From contig CACWWZ010000003.1 of the NCBI GenBank assembly GCA_902764705.1, positions 1-64,000 on the forward strand: a DNA stretch of 64,000 nucleotides, read 5' to 3'. Of the stretch, positions 17,869 through 26,088 are shown one piece after another (position 1 is the stretch's first letter; every line of letters begins with the position of its first letter). Below the pieces are notes generated by a model. That model was not told where the DNA came from. It saw nothing but the letters and a program-made list of their open reading frames with translations, and did not search any database. The DNA is from an uncultured Prevotellaceae bacterium. Its GTDB lineage: Bacteria; Bacteroidota; Bacteroidia; Bacteroidales; Bacteroidaceae. Position numbers and translations under genes: made by a program.

Positions 17869-19128
17869 ATGCTTCGTACGGTTTTCAGTATTCTTCTTGC
17901 TACGCTTTGCCTGTCGGCGGGTGCTCAGACGAGCGACTCGCTGATTGTTCAGACCCTGCGCCAGAGCGACATCCGTTTCAGTAATGACAACAGCGTGACC
18001 CTGTTGCTGTCGGGGCAGGAGAAATTCGACGACATGTTCCAAGCCATCCGTCAGGCCAAAAGCAGCATACACCTGGAGTACTTCAACTTCCGCAACGACT
18101 CCATCGCTTCTCTGCTGTTCGACCTGTTACGTGAGAAACGCAAGGAGGGCGTCGAGGTGAGGGCCATGTTCGACGGGTTCGGCAACGACTCGAACAACCA
18201 GCCGCTGAAGAAATATCATTTGGAGTCACTACGGGAAGACTCCATCGACATCGTAGAGTATTCCCCTATCCGCTTCCCTTGGGTAAACCACATCTATGGA
18301 CGCGACCACCGCAAGATTGTGGTCATTGACGGTAAGATAGCCTATACCGGCGGTATGAATGTGGCCGACTATTACATCAAAGGCACGGAACAGGTGGGCG
18401 AATGGCGAGATATGCACTGTCGCATTGAGGGCGATGCCGTCAACGAGCTGCAACGCATCTTCTTCCGCATCTGGAACCGTACGACGGGCGAGAATGCCTC
18501 AGGCATGAAATACTATCGGGGCGGTACGCCAACCGTGTTCGAAGGTCTGAAACCCGACACCACAAGTACGAAAGGCCATAAGATGGTAGGCATCATCAAC
18601 CGCGAGCCGGGTGTAACACCCAAGATTATGCGGACGTTCTACATCAATGCCATCAACCAGGCTCGCGACTCCATCCACATCATCAATCCCTACTTCACTC
18701 TCATCCCCAGCGTTACCCGCGCCCTGACACATGCCATCAAGAGGGGTGTGAAGGTGGAAATCATGCTGTCGTCGAAGAGCGACATTCCCCTGACACCTGA
18801 CTGTGCCCTCTATCAGGCCCGCAAGCTGATGAAGCGCGGCGCTACGGTATGGCTTTACAAGCCAGGCTTCCACCATTCGAAGATCATGATGGTCGACGGG
18901 CTGTACTGCACCGTGGGCAGCACCAATCTGGATGCCCGCAGTTTGAAGTGCGACTTCGAAGAGAATGCCGTCATCGTCGACAAGGCGACCACCAAGGAGC
19001 TGGACGACATGTTTTGGCACGACAAGCAGAAAAGCTTCCAACTGACCGACGAGACGTGGGATGAGTTCCGTACTGGCTGGCAGAAATTCCGCGGATGGTT
19101 TGCACACTTGCTGCAACCCTTCCTCTAA
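17869..19128 (+). CDS. Exported phospholipase-D/cardiolipin-synthase-like protein
   Basis: The 419-aa protein carries two HKD motifs: His147-x-Lys149-x4-Asp154 (HRKIVVIDG) and His336-x-Lys338-x4-Asp343 (HSKIMMVDG), each followed by the usual G(S/G)xN. These define the PLD superfamily, and overall order matches ClsA/ClsB-type cardiolipin synthases. It begins with a cleavable-looking signal peptide (MLRTVFSILLATLCLSAGAQ) instead of transmembrane anchors, so it should act outside the inner membrane. Cardiolipin synthesis, phosphatidyl transfer or phospholipase activity are all possible. It starts 3 nt after the regulator stop and overlaps the convergent TPR gene by 4 nt. Confidence 0.85.
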   Translation: MLRTVFSILLATLCLSAGAQTSDSLIVQTLRQSDIRFSNDNSVTLLLSGQEKFDDMFQAIRQAKSSIHLEYFNFRNDSIASLLFDLLREKRKEGVEVRAMFDGFGNDSNNQPLKKYHLESLREDSIDIVEYSPIRFPWVNHIYGRDHRKIVVIDGKIAYTGGMNVADYYIKGTEQVGEWRDMHCRIEGDAVNELQRIFFRIWNRTTGENASGMKYYRGGTPTVFEGLKPDTTSTKGHKMVGIINREPGVTPKIMRTFYINAINQARDSIHIINPYFTLIPSVTRALTHAIKRGVKVEIMLSSKSDIPLTPDCALYQARKLMKRGATVWLYKPGFHHSKIMMVDGLYCTVGSTNLDARSLKCDFEENAVIVDKATTKELDDMFWHDKQKSFQLTDETWDEFRTGWQKFRGWFAHLLQPFL

Positions 19129-21245
19129 GAGTGTATCAAGGCCGTCATCATCCTGACCTGTAGGATGTCAATGCCCCGTTTCGACAGCCAAGGAATATCA
19201 GGGAAGTCTTCGGGAATATTGGACTTCCGGAAATGCGCTGCGGCATCGTCGACACGTCCCATCAGCCACAGACAGTAGCCGTAGTTCAGATGGTCCTCGG
19301 CAATCACCTTCTCTCCTTTCATCGTCTGCTCATACATCGCAGCAGCCTGCTCCAGCCTGTTGTCGCAAGTCAGCGTCCACGCCAGCACACGCTGCACGTT
19401 TACGTCGTCAGCATATTCGTAGTCAAGCTGATAGAGCAACTTCAGCGCTTCCTCGTAATCCTCCAGTTGCACCAGACAGACAGCCTTGTTCAGCATGTAG
19501 TTCTTCTTGCCCGGAAACAGCAACAGCAAACGGTCGTAATAGTCGTTTGCCTGTTCATAATCCCTATTTTTGAAGGCATGACGCGCTGCACCGCTCAAGG
19601 CTTGCTCGTTCGTGGGGTCCATTTCGACGGCCTGATCCCATAATTCCAACCATATCAGGCACTGTACATCTTTATATTCATCTGGCGTTAAAAGTAACAC
19701 CATCTTGGCCATATCATCAAAATGGTACTTTTTCATCATGCGTACCACGCTCTTCTTGTAGCGGTCAAGAGGTGAAAAAAGGAACATTACCGATCCGAAG
19801 AAATTCAGCGTTTCATAATGTTGTTTGCTGTCTTCATAGGGATTGTTCAATGCCGCACGGTTGGGAAACAGGCGGAAGAACCGGTAGAGGTCCATCAGAT
19901 AGATGCGTCGCAGGTAGGCTGCGGTCTGGTTCTCTCCCAGTTCCAGCTCACCCAGCGAGGCTTCGTTATGCTTCAGCATTTCCTGTACGGAGGCTGGCAA
20001 CCGCCCCAGCACCTCCATCGAGGCAATGACGAACGAATACTTGTCGCTATTGCAGAAAGGCCCTTTATCGAGTATCGACATCACAAAATGCCGGAACTCC
20101 ATGCGTTCCACGAATTGGGCGATGTCGGGATGATGAATATAGAACGGCACCAACCAGTTCGACATGTCGTAGAAGAAAGGATATCGCTTCATCTGCGAGA
20201 ACCCTCCGAAATAGATGTCCGAGCCCTGTTTTTGCATATCAATCATACGCTGCATCGTCGACTCCAGCTGTTCCATTCTGCGCTCCGACGCATCGGGATG
20301 CAACACGTCCTCCAACGGATCGTCCTCGACCTCCTCAATACCATTGCGCGTAATCTGAAACGCGTCGTTCTTCATCAGGTCGGGCATAATCTCTTTCCTT
20401 ATGATGTCGTTGTCCTTCTCGGCATTCAGCGTCAGCAACAACTGCATCTGCAACTCGGTAAGTTCCTGACACACCTTCTCCGACTTCAGCAGGTTGTCAA
20501 TGATGACCTTCTGTTCAGGATAGACCCCACTGATCATGATGTCAATCGAGAACACCCAGCCCACCAGTGCCCGCTGGCGCACATGCTCGTCCTGCGACTG
20601 GCGATAGACGTCCGTCAGCAGGCGGAATTTCACGATGTCGAACTGATTCATCAGCGACAGCATGACGGCCGATACGATGAGCTGCTGGTCGATATTGTCG
20701 ACGGTGGGCGACAGCAACAAGTCAGTGAAGCCCTTCCCCACGCTTTCTGTCCACATGCGCGACGTGACGATATAGTTGAACAGCGCATTCATCTGCTCCT
20801 GATGGTCCTTGTAGAGTGCACGGCGCTTCTCTTCGCGCTTGTTTTCTGCCTCCAACTCAAGCATCGCCGTCTCGGTGACGAAATTCTCCATCTCTTGGCG
20901 AATGGCCGTCAACGACCAGTCGCGTTGTTGCTGGCGCGTGCCCTGAAACAGGGAAGTCATAAAGGATGATGCCTTAATACGACGGTGAACGGCCAGATTG
21001 GCGAAAATCAGATACACCTGTTGCAACAGACGCTGGTACTGCTCCTGGCGCTGCGGGTCTTCCATGCCTTTACGCCAGTAGCCCGTCATCAGGTCGTACT
21101 CTTCTCTCAACACCTGCAGACGCTCAATGCTCTGTCCGTCAGGCCATGCCGACAGATAGACCTCCAACTCTGAAATAGCCTTTCCACAGTTGCCATCACT
21201 GAGTTGCTTGAAGACGGGTTCCAGCGAGTGATCTATTGATTTCAT
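19125..21245 (-). CDS. Large TPR-repeat protein of unknown function
   Basis: The 706-aa product has no signal peptide or membrane segment. Its C-terminal third (about 530-690) has TPR-like helix pairs (DQAVEMDPTNEQALSGAARH, YMLNKAVCLVQLEDYEEALK, NYGYCLWLMGRVDDAAAHFR); the rest is predicted all-helical and rich in Leu, Gln and acidic residues, with no motif I recognise. The start at 21245 is chosen because its ATG overlaps the TGA of the lipoprotein gene (ATGA), a sign of translational coupling; an upstream in-frame codon at 21272 would overlap by 31 nt. A scaffold or adaptor working with the lipoprotein is a guess from the coupling only. Confidence 0.7.
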   Translation of the reverse strand: MKSIDHSLEPVFKQLSDGNCGKAISELEVYLSAWPDGQSIERLQVLREEYDLMTGYWRKGMEDPQRQEQYQRLLQQVYLIFANLAVHRRIKASSFMTSLFQGTRQQQRDWSLTAIRQEMENFVTETAMLELEAENKREEKRRALYKDHQEQMNALFNYIVTSRMWTESVGKGFTDLLLSPTVDNIDQQLIVSAVMLSLMNQFDIVKFRLLTDVYRQSQDEHVRQRALVGWVFSIDIMISGVYPEQKVIIDNLLKSEKVCQELTELQMQLLLTLNAEKDNDIIRKEIMPDLMKNDAFQITRNGIEEVEDDPLEDVLHPDASERRMEQLESTMQRMIDMQKQGSDIYFGGFSQMKRYPFFYDMSNWLVPFYIHHPDIAQFVERMEFRHFVMSILDKGPFCNSDKYSFVIASMEVLGRLPASVQEMLKHNEASLGELELGENQTAAYLRRIYLMDLYRFFRLFPNRAALNNPYEDSKQHYETLNFFGSVMFLFSPLDRYKKSVVRMMKKYHFDDMAKMVLLLTPDEYKDVQCLIWLELWDQAVEMDPTNEQALSGAARHAFKNRDYEQANDYYDRLLLLFPGKKNYMLNKAVCLVQLEDYEEALKLLYQLDYEYADDVNVQRVLAWTLTCDNRLEQAAAMYEQTMKGEKVIAEDHLNYGYCLWLMGRVDDAAAHFRKSNIPEDFPDIPWLSKRGIDILQVRMMTALIHS

Positions 21246-22174
21246 TTCTCCTTCTTTTTGATACCCAGCCACGTCTCCACCAGTGCGATATCCGTTTCAC
21301 GGGGTCCCCTGGCGCGTACATATTTAATACCGTTGGGCAACGAGTCCACCACGTTTGCCTTCATCTTGCAACGTTTCACGATGAGGTCGCGATAGTGCAG
21401 CACACCATACTTATTAATCGAGTCACAAGCCTGGTTGTAGGCCTTCATAAAAAGTTCCAACTGTTGGGCGCGCTCCTGGTGGCGCATCTCCTTCTCATTG
21501 AATGCCAGCACACCCAGCTGCAGGTCCTCCTTCCGAGTGTCGTATACCACGCCATGCTTCATCATCCGCGCGGCAGTGGCCTGCGGTTCCATCAGCCACA
21601 ACGCGTCCATCTCGTTGTTCTGCAACATCAACAGGCGCACGCTCAGGTCGTTGATCTGCACCTTAAACACACGGTCCTTGTCCAACTTCACCGAGTCTGT
21701 CACACGGTCCGTGAGCAAATCCGTTGCCGAGAAGCGCGTCATAGCCACCATTTTGTCGTCCAGCTGTTTCAACTGGCGGATACGGGCGTTACGGTTAGCC
21801 ACGAGTTGCCAATGGGCATTGGTCACCGTCGGATAGCGCAACTTCATGCCACGCATCTCCATCCGCTTGGCACGCACCAGGTCCGTCACCATGCCCTCTA
21901 CCCTGCCACGCTCCAAGGCAGTGTCGCAGTCCATCTGAGCCATATAGAACTTCAGACGCACGCCACCATGCAGCGTGTCGTATAGCTGGTAGTGCTCAGC
22001 CACATACAGCGGCAGACAGTCCAGCGTGGGCATCACGGCCACCTTCAGCGCGGCAGAATCCTTCTTCAGAGCCTCCCGACGACTCAGGCGTTTCTGGGTT
22101 TTCGTCTCCTCGTACGACTGGCCACATGCTACCATCAGCAATAAGCCAGCTATCATTATTACCAATTGTTTCAT
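21242..22174 (-). CDS. Lipoprotein with periplasmic substrate-binding fold
   Basis: The 310-aa protein starts MKQLVIMIAGLLLMVACG, a lipoprotein signal with Cys17 as the acylated residue. The mature part resembles NMT1/THI5-like or phosphonate/nitrate-type solute-binding proteins: LKVAVMPTLDCLPLYVAEHY at the start, then GRVEGMVTDLVRAKRM and NEMDALWLMEPQATAARM. No ABC permease or ATPase gene is nearby, so it may be a binding or sensor lipoprotein. The start at 22174 is preferred over a TTG at 22186. The -7 box at 22184-22191 leaves almost no leader. Its stop overlaps the TPR gene start. Confidence 0.75.
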   Translation of the reverse strand: MKQLVIMIAGLLLMVACGQSYEETKTQKRLSRREALKKDSAALKVAVMPTLDCLPLYVAEHYQLYDTLHGGVRLKFYMAQMDCDTALERGRVEGMVTDLVRAKRMEMRGMKLRYPTVTNAHWQLVANRNARIRQLKQLDDKMVAMTRFSATDLLTDRVTDSVKLDKDRVFKVQINDLSVRLLMLQNNEMDALWLMEPQATAARMMKHGVVYDTRKEDLQLGVLAFNEKEMRHQERAQQLELFMKAYNQACDSINKYGVLHYRDLIVKRCKMKANVVDSLPNGIKYVRARGPRETDIALVETWLGIKKKEK

Positions 22175-22183
22175 AATTCGCTG

Positions 22184-22191
22184 CAAAGATA
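22184..22191 (-). promoter_or_regulatory. -7 promoter box of the lipoprotein gene
   Basis: TATCTTTG on the minus strand ends only 9 nt before the ATG at 22174, so the transcript would have a very short leader or none. Its -33 position (about 22211-22214) falls inside the heptamer array at 22199-22231. Confidence 0.6.
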
Positions 22192-22198
22192 CGAAAAA

Positions 22199-22231
22199 GT
22201 TTAGAGTTTAGAGTTTAGAGTTTAGAGTTTT
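22199..22231. repeat. Heptamer array, GTTTAGA x4 plus GTTTT
   Basis: Four exact copies of GTTTAGA and a 5-nt partial copy, 33 nt. It covers the expected -33 region of the minus-strand lipoprotein promoter. Confidence 0.9.
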
Positions 22232-22249
22232 TTCATATTGCAGAAGCAA

Positions 22250-22282
22250 ATTCTTCATTCTTCATTCTTCATTCTTCATTTA
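22250..22282. repeat. Heptamer array, ATTCTTC x4 plus ATTTA
   Basis: Four exact copies of ATTCTTC and a 5-nt tail, 33 nt. It covers the expected -33 region of the radA promoter. Confidence 0.9.
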
Positions 22283-22289
22283 TTTTTAT

Positions 22290-22297
22290 TATCTTTG
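22290..22297 (+). promoter_or_regulatory. -7 promoter box of radA
   Basis: TATCTTTG ends 8 nt before the radA ATG, so transcription should start at or within a few nucleotides of the start codon. No -33 TTTG is present; the array at 22250-22282 occupies that place. Confidence 0.6.
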
Positions 22298-22305
22298 CAT
22301 CCGAT

Positions 22306-23721
22306 ATGGCAAAAGATAAAATCATGTACGTCTGCGACAACTGCGGACAGGAGTCAGCGAAATGGATTGGTAAATGCCCGGCTTGCGGACAGTGGAACAC
22401 CTACAAGGAAATCAAGGTTAAAGCCTCACCGCAACCCCTCTCCAAAGGGCAAGGGGCTTTGGGCAACAGCGGTGGGATTTCCGACCGTGGAAGCAATGCT
22501 GCAAAGGTATTGCGCCTGAAGGACATCTCGGCCCACGACGACCCGCGCATCGACATGCATGACGCAGAGTTGAACCGCGTGCTGGGCGGCGGACTCGTGC
22601 CAGGCTCCATCGTCCTGCTGGGCGGAGAGCCCGGCATCGGCAAGTCGACGCTCAGCCTGCAAACCATGCTCAACCTCACCGACAAGCGCATTCTCTACGT
22701 CAGCGGCGAGGAGAGTGCCCACCAGCTGAAGATGCGCGCCCAGCGCCTCTCTGTGGTCAGCAGTTCACCCACTGACACAGACAATTTAATGATCCTCTGC
22801 GAGAATTCCCTCGAAGCCATCTTCGAGCATATCAAGGACGTCCAGCCCGAACTCGTCGTTGTCGACTCCATACAGACCATCTCCACCGAGGATGTCGAGT
22901 CCTCTGCCGGCTCCATCGCACAGGTGCGTGAGTGCGCCTCTGCCCTGCTCCGCTTTGCCAAGACCAGCGGCGTGCCCGTCATCCTCATCGGCCACATCAC
23001 GAAGGAAGGCACACTGGCAGGTCCGAAAATCCTCGAGCACATCGTCGACACCGTCATACAGTTCGAAGGCGACCAGCACTACATGTACCGCATCCTGCGC
23101 AGCATCAAGAACCGCTTCGGCTCCACCTCCGAGCTGGGCATCTACGAAATGCAGCAAACCGGACTCCGACAGGTCAGCAATCCCTCCGAACTGCTCCTCA
23201 CCGAAGAGCACGACGGACTGTCGGGCGTCGCCATATCATCGGCCATCGAGGGCGTCCGTCCCTTCCTCGTCGAGACACAGGCACTCGTTTCCTCTGCCGC
23301 CTACGGCACACCGCAGCGCACCGCCACCGGCTTCGACCAGCGCCGTCTGAACATGCTGCTGGCAGTGCTCGAGAAACGCGTCGGCTTCAAACTCATGCAG
23401 AAAGACGTCTTCCTCAACATTGCCGGCGGACTGCGTGTCACCGATATGGCCATGGACCTCAGCGTCATTGCCGCCGTACTCTCTTCCAATGTCGACACCC
23501 CCATCGAGAGCGGCTGGTGCATGGCCGGCGAAGTCGGTCTCAGCGGCGAGGTACGCCCCATCGCCCGCATCGAGCAGCGCATCTCCGAGGCCGAGAAGCT
23601 GGGCTTCAGTCATATCATCATTCCGAAGTACAACCTCTCCTCGCTGAACCGCAAGAAGTTCAACATCGAACTCGTCCCCGTCCGCAAAGTGGAAGAGGCC
23701 CTCAGAGCGCTCTTCGGCTAA
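22306..23721 (+). CDS. radA: DNA repair protein RadA
   Basis: The 471-aa protein has the N-terminal zinc finger (Cys10, Cys13, Cys24, Cys27), a RecA-like ATPase with Walker A GGEPGIGKST (Lys113), the RadA-specific KNRFGST motif, and a C-terminal Lon-protease-like domain (GVAISSAIEGVRPFLVETQA onward). RadA promotes branch migration of recombination intermediates. Between the zinc finger and the ATPase (residues about 40-52) an SPQPLSKGQG stretch is encoded by an interspersed repeat (22423-22464). The gene is divergent from the lipoprotein gene, with two heptamer arrays between. Confidence 0.95.
   Translation: MAKDKIMYVCDNCGQESAKWIGKCPACGQWNTYKEIKVKASPQPLSKGQGALGNSGGISDRGSNAAKVLRLKDISAHDDPRIDMHDAELNRVLGGGLVPGSIVLLGGEPGIGKSTLSLQTMLNLTDKRILYVSGEESAHQLKMRAQRLSVVSSSPTDTDNLMILCENSLEAIFEHIKDVQPELVVVDSIQTISTEDVESSAGSIAQVRECASALLRFAKTSGVPVILIGHITKEGTLAGPKILEHIVDTVIQFEGDQHYMYRILRSIKNRFGSTSELGIYEMQQTGLRQVSNPSELLLTEEHDGLSGVAISSAIEGVRPFLVETQALVSSAAYGTPQRTATGFDQRRLNMLLAVLEKRVGFKLMQKDVFLNIAGGLRVTDMAMDLSVIAAVLSSNVDTPIESGWCMAGEVGLSGEVRPIARIEQRISEAEKLGFSHIIIPKYNLSSLNRKKFNIELVPVRKVEEALRALFG
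22423..22464. repeat. Interspersed repeat of the SPxPLSKGxG type inside radA
   Basis: The run CCTCACCGCAACCCCTCTCC followed by AAAGGGCAAGGGGC matches the style of C/G-rich repeats that read SPxPLSKGEG on one strand and PLPFGEGLR on the other and recur in many Bacteroidetes genomes. CCAAAG and CTTTGG inside it are complementary. It is in frame with radA. Confidence 0.6.
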
Positions 23722-23763
23722 CGTACTCAGGTCGCGTTCTTGCGAGGGTAGGCGTGACGCAGG

Positions 23764-24417
23764 TCAGACATCGTAAACCGTAGTATCGTCGATGCCGGCC
23801 TCTGCGAAGGCCTCGCGGCGCTCGACACAGGTGCCGCAACGGCCGCAATGGTGCTCGCCACCCTTATAGCACGACCACGTCTCGCTGTAGTCGATGCCCA
23901 ATGCCTTGCCGCGACGGGCTATGTCGCCCTTGGTGATGTTGGTGTAAGGGGAGCGCAGGTGCACGTTGACAAAGGTTCCTGCGGCAGCGGCCTGGTCGAA
24001 GGCATCGACGAACTCGGGGCGGCAGTCGGGGTAGATGGTATGGTCGCCACCGTGATTGGCCATCATGACATACTTCAGTCCGTTGGACTCGGCAATACCG
24101 ACAGCAATGGACAGCATGATGCCATTACGGAAGGGTACCACGGTCGACTTCATGTTCTCGTCGGCATAGTGGCCCTCAGGGATTTCCTCGCCACCCTCGA
24201 GTAGCGAGCTCTTGAAGTAGCGCGTCATGAAGTCGAGGGGAATCACCACATGCTTGATGCCCAACCGCTGGCAATGCAGACGGGCGAAGGATATCTCGCG
24301 GGCATTGTGCTTCGAGCCGTAGTCGAACGACACAGCCAGCGCAATGCGATCCTGCTCGTCATATAATAAAGTGGTGGAGTCGACCCCACCACTTAATATC
24401 AATACTGAATCTTTCAT
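23764..24417 (-). CDS. queC: 7-cyano-7-deazaguanine synthase
   Basis: The 217-aa protein begins with the PP-loop ATP pyrophosphatase motif SGGVDST (residues 9-15) and ends with a zinc-binding cluster CYKGGEHHCGRCGTCVERRE. QueC converts 7-carboxy-7-deazaguanine to preQ0 in queuosine synthesis. No other que gene is nearby. It lies 6 nt behind fabG on the same strand and is probably cotranscribed with it and the TetR gene; that pairing has no obvious metabolic logic. It is convergent with radA, with 42 nt and no clear terminator between them. Confidence 0.95.
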   Translation of the reverse strand: MKDSVLILSGGVDSTTLLYDEQDRIALAVSFDYGSKHNAREISFARLHCQRLGIKHVVIPLDFMTRYFKSSLLEGGEEIPEGHYADENMKSTVVPFRNGIMLSIAVGIAESNGLKYVMMANHGGDHTIYPDCRPEFVDAFDQAAAAGTFVNVHLRSPYTNITKGDIARRGKALGIDYSETWSCYKGGEHHCGRCGTCVERREAFAEAGIDDTTVYDV

Positions 24418-24423
24418 ACGTTA

Positions 24424-25161
24424 TTACATGTTCATACCACCGTCGACCTGGATGACCTGTCCGCTGACATAGCTCGACATGTCGGAAGCCAGGAAGGTTG
24501 CCACATTGGCGATATCCTCGACCTGACCACCACGGCGCAGAGGAATCTTGTTGCACCACTCCTTGCGAACTTCCTCGGGCAGGGCAGCGGTCATGGCCGT
24601 CTCGATGAAGCCAGGGGCAATGGCGTTGGCACGGATGCCCTTCGGACCCATCTCCTGAGCAATCGACTTAGCCAGTGCAATCAGGCCAGCCTTCGAGGCT
24701 GCATAGTTAGCCTGACCGGCGTTACCATGAACACCGACGACAGAAGCCATGTTGATGATGCTGCCGCCGCGCTGACGCATCATGATGGGTACACAGGCAT
24801 GAACGAAGTTAAATGCCGACTTCAGGTTCACGGCAATCACTGCGTCCCACTGCTGCTCAGTCATACGCAGCATCAGACCGTCCTTCGTAATACCGGCGTT
24901 GTTCACCAGGATATCAATTGAACCGAATTCTTCCTTCACAGCCTTCACGACCTCCTCAGTCTGAGCAAAGTCGGCAGCATTCGATGCGTAACTCTTGGCC
25001 TTCACACCCAGGGCGGCAATTTCCTTCTCGGTCTCGAGGTTCACCTCCAGATCAGTGAATGCGATGTTTGCGCCCTCAGAGGCATACTTCAGTGCGATAG
25101 CCTTTCCGATACCGCGTGCAGCACCAGTAATCAGCGCTGTCTTACCTTCTAATAATCCCAT
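24424..25161 (-). CDS. fabG: 3-oxoacyl-[acyl-carrier-protein] reductase
   Basis: The 245-aa short-chain dehydrogenase has the NADP-binding motif TGAARGIG (12-19), NNAG (87-90) and the catalytic Ser140, Tyr153 and Lys157 (YAASK). Sequence style (MLRMTEQQWDAVIAVNLKS, GFIETAMTAALPEEVR) is that of FabG, the ketoacyl-ACP reductase of fatty-acid elongation. Upstream on the same strand is a TetR-family regulator that may control it, a common arrangement for fatty-acid genes. A heptamer array fills most of the gap to that regulator. Confidence 0.93.
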   Translation of the reverse strand: MGLLEGKTALITGAARGIGKAIALKYASEGANIAFTDLEVNLETEKEIAALGVKAKSYASNAADFAQTEEVVKAVKEEFGSIDILVNNAGITKDGLMLRMTEQQWDAVIAVNLKSAFNFVHACVPIMMRQRGGSIINMASVVGVHGNAGQANYAASKAGLIALAKSIAQEMGPKGIRANAIAPGFIETAMTAALPEEVRKEWCNKIPLRRGGQVEDIANVATFLASDMSSYVSGQVIQVDGGMNM

Positions 25162-25181
25162 AATTCTTTAATAATTTATTA

Positions 25182-25214
25182 ATTCTTATTTCTCTTAATT
25201 CTTAATTCTCTCCT
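25182..25214. repeat. Degenerate heptamer array between the TetR gene and fabG
   Basis: Imperfect ATTCTTA / TAATTCT units, four heptamers plus 5 nt, end on the TetR stop codon (25214-25216). The match to a regular array is weaker than at 22.2 or 56.8 kb. Confidence 0.5.
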
Positions 25215-25804
25215 CAGATCTTCCTCTTTCCCAATGCGCTATAGACGATTTTCGCCACCTGGGGTTTCGTGGCCTCGGCAGTCATACCGTGCGCAATGCG
25301 CCCGTAGATGTACGGCACTTCCAGACCCTTGATACAATAGTGTGTGATGTCGGCCACCAGATCGACATTGTCGATATCGAACTCACCCTCCTCCTTGCCT
25401 TCGCGGAACACACGACGGAACAGTTCTATCTCTGCATCATCGAAATTCTTACGGATTTTCTCGACCATCCAGATGTTACGGAAGAATTCAGCTCGCAGAT
25501 TACCATTGCGCACCACCGTCTCACGAATCATGCTCAGGTGCATATAGATCAGTTCGATAATCTTCTCCTGAGGGGGAATACGCTTAGCGGCCACGTCGTC
25601 CAACATGTCCGACAGGCGCTCCAGCTCGCTCTCAATCACAGCATAATAAATGTCGTCCTTCGACTTGAAATAGGTATAGAGCGTCCGACGCCCCTTGCCC
25701 GACGCCTGAGCAATATCGTTCATCGTCGTGTTTTCAAGTCCGTTTTTTGCAAACAACTGCCTGGCAACGTCAACCAGTTTCTGTCTTGTTTTCGATATAG
25801 ACAT
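25214..25804 (-). CDS. TetR-family transcriptional regulator
   Basis: The 196-aa protein has the N-terminal TetR helix-turn-helix (about 3-50; KLVDVARQLFAKNGLENTTM, then IAQASGKGRRTLYTYFKSKD) and an all-helical ligand domain. The start at 25804 (MSISKTRQK) is favoured; a second ATG four codons upstream at 25816 is possible. A -7 box lies at 25858-25865. Its position before fabG and queC suggests control of that operon, perhaps in response to acyl chains, but the ligand is unknown. Confidence 0.88.
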   Translation of the reverse strand: MSISKTRQKLVDVARQLFAKNGLENTTMNDIAQASGKGRRTLYTYFKSKDDIYYAVIESELERLSDMLDDVAAKRIPPQEKIIELIYMHLSMIRETVVRNGNLRAEFFRNIWMVEKIRKNFDDAEIELFRRVFREGKEEGEFDIDNVDLVADITHYCIKGLEVPYIYGRIAHGMTAEATKPQVAKIVYSALGKRKI

Positions 25805-25857
25805 AATTCTCAGCATACCGACACCTTAAAAAAACTGCACAGCGCCGATAGCGTGTG

Positions 25858-25865
25858 CAAAATTA
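25858..25865 (-). promoter_or_regulatory. -7 promoter box of the TetR-fabG-queC operon
   Basis: TAATTTTG on the minus strand, 54 nt before the preferred ATG at 25804. Confidence 0.5.
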
Positions 25866-25969
25866 GAAAATACTTCGCAAATCACCAAATTTTTCGGCAC
25901 AAAATGTTCAAAAACGGTCGTTTTTAGTTAAAAATGAAGGAAATATTTGGTAGTTTCGAAAAATAGTCG

Positions 25970-25977
25970 TACCTTTG
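25970..25977 (+). promoter_or_regulatory. Promoter of the initiator tRNA gene
   Basis: The -7 box TACCTTTG is preceded by TTTG at 25946-25949 with a 20-bp spacer, a full match to the Bacteroidetes -33/-7 layout. The mature tRNA begins 32 nt after the box. Confidence 0.75.
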
Positions 25978-26008
25978 CAGCGCTTTTCAAGAAAAGCCCA
26001 GAAAACAT

Positions 26009-26081
26009 CGCGGAGTGGAGCAGTTGGTAGCTCGCCAGGCTCATAACCTGGAGGTCGCATGTTCGAGTCCTGCCTCCGCAA
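26009..26081 (+). tRNA. Initiator tRNA-fMet (anticodon CAT)
   Basis: The 73-nt gene folds as a cloverleaf with anticodon CAT in the loop CTCATAA. It is the initiator type because of the unpaired C1/A72 at the acceptor end and the A11-T24 pair in the D stem. The anticodon stem is CCAGG/CCTGG, so only the two pairs next to the loop are G-C and the third is A-T. The T stem GCATG/CCTGC has one T-C mismatch. CCA is not encoded. A strong terminator follows 8 nt later. Confidence 0.92.
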
Positions 26082-26088
26082 CTAACAA

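Noticed and set aside
26009-26081. Elongator tRNA-Met or tRNA-Ile2 reading of the CAT anticodon
   Set aside because: The unpaired C1/A72 and the A11-T24 pair mark an initiator tRNA.
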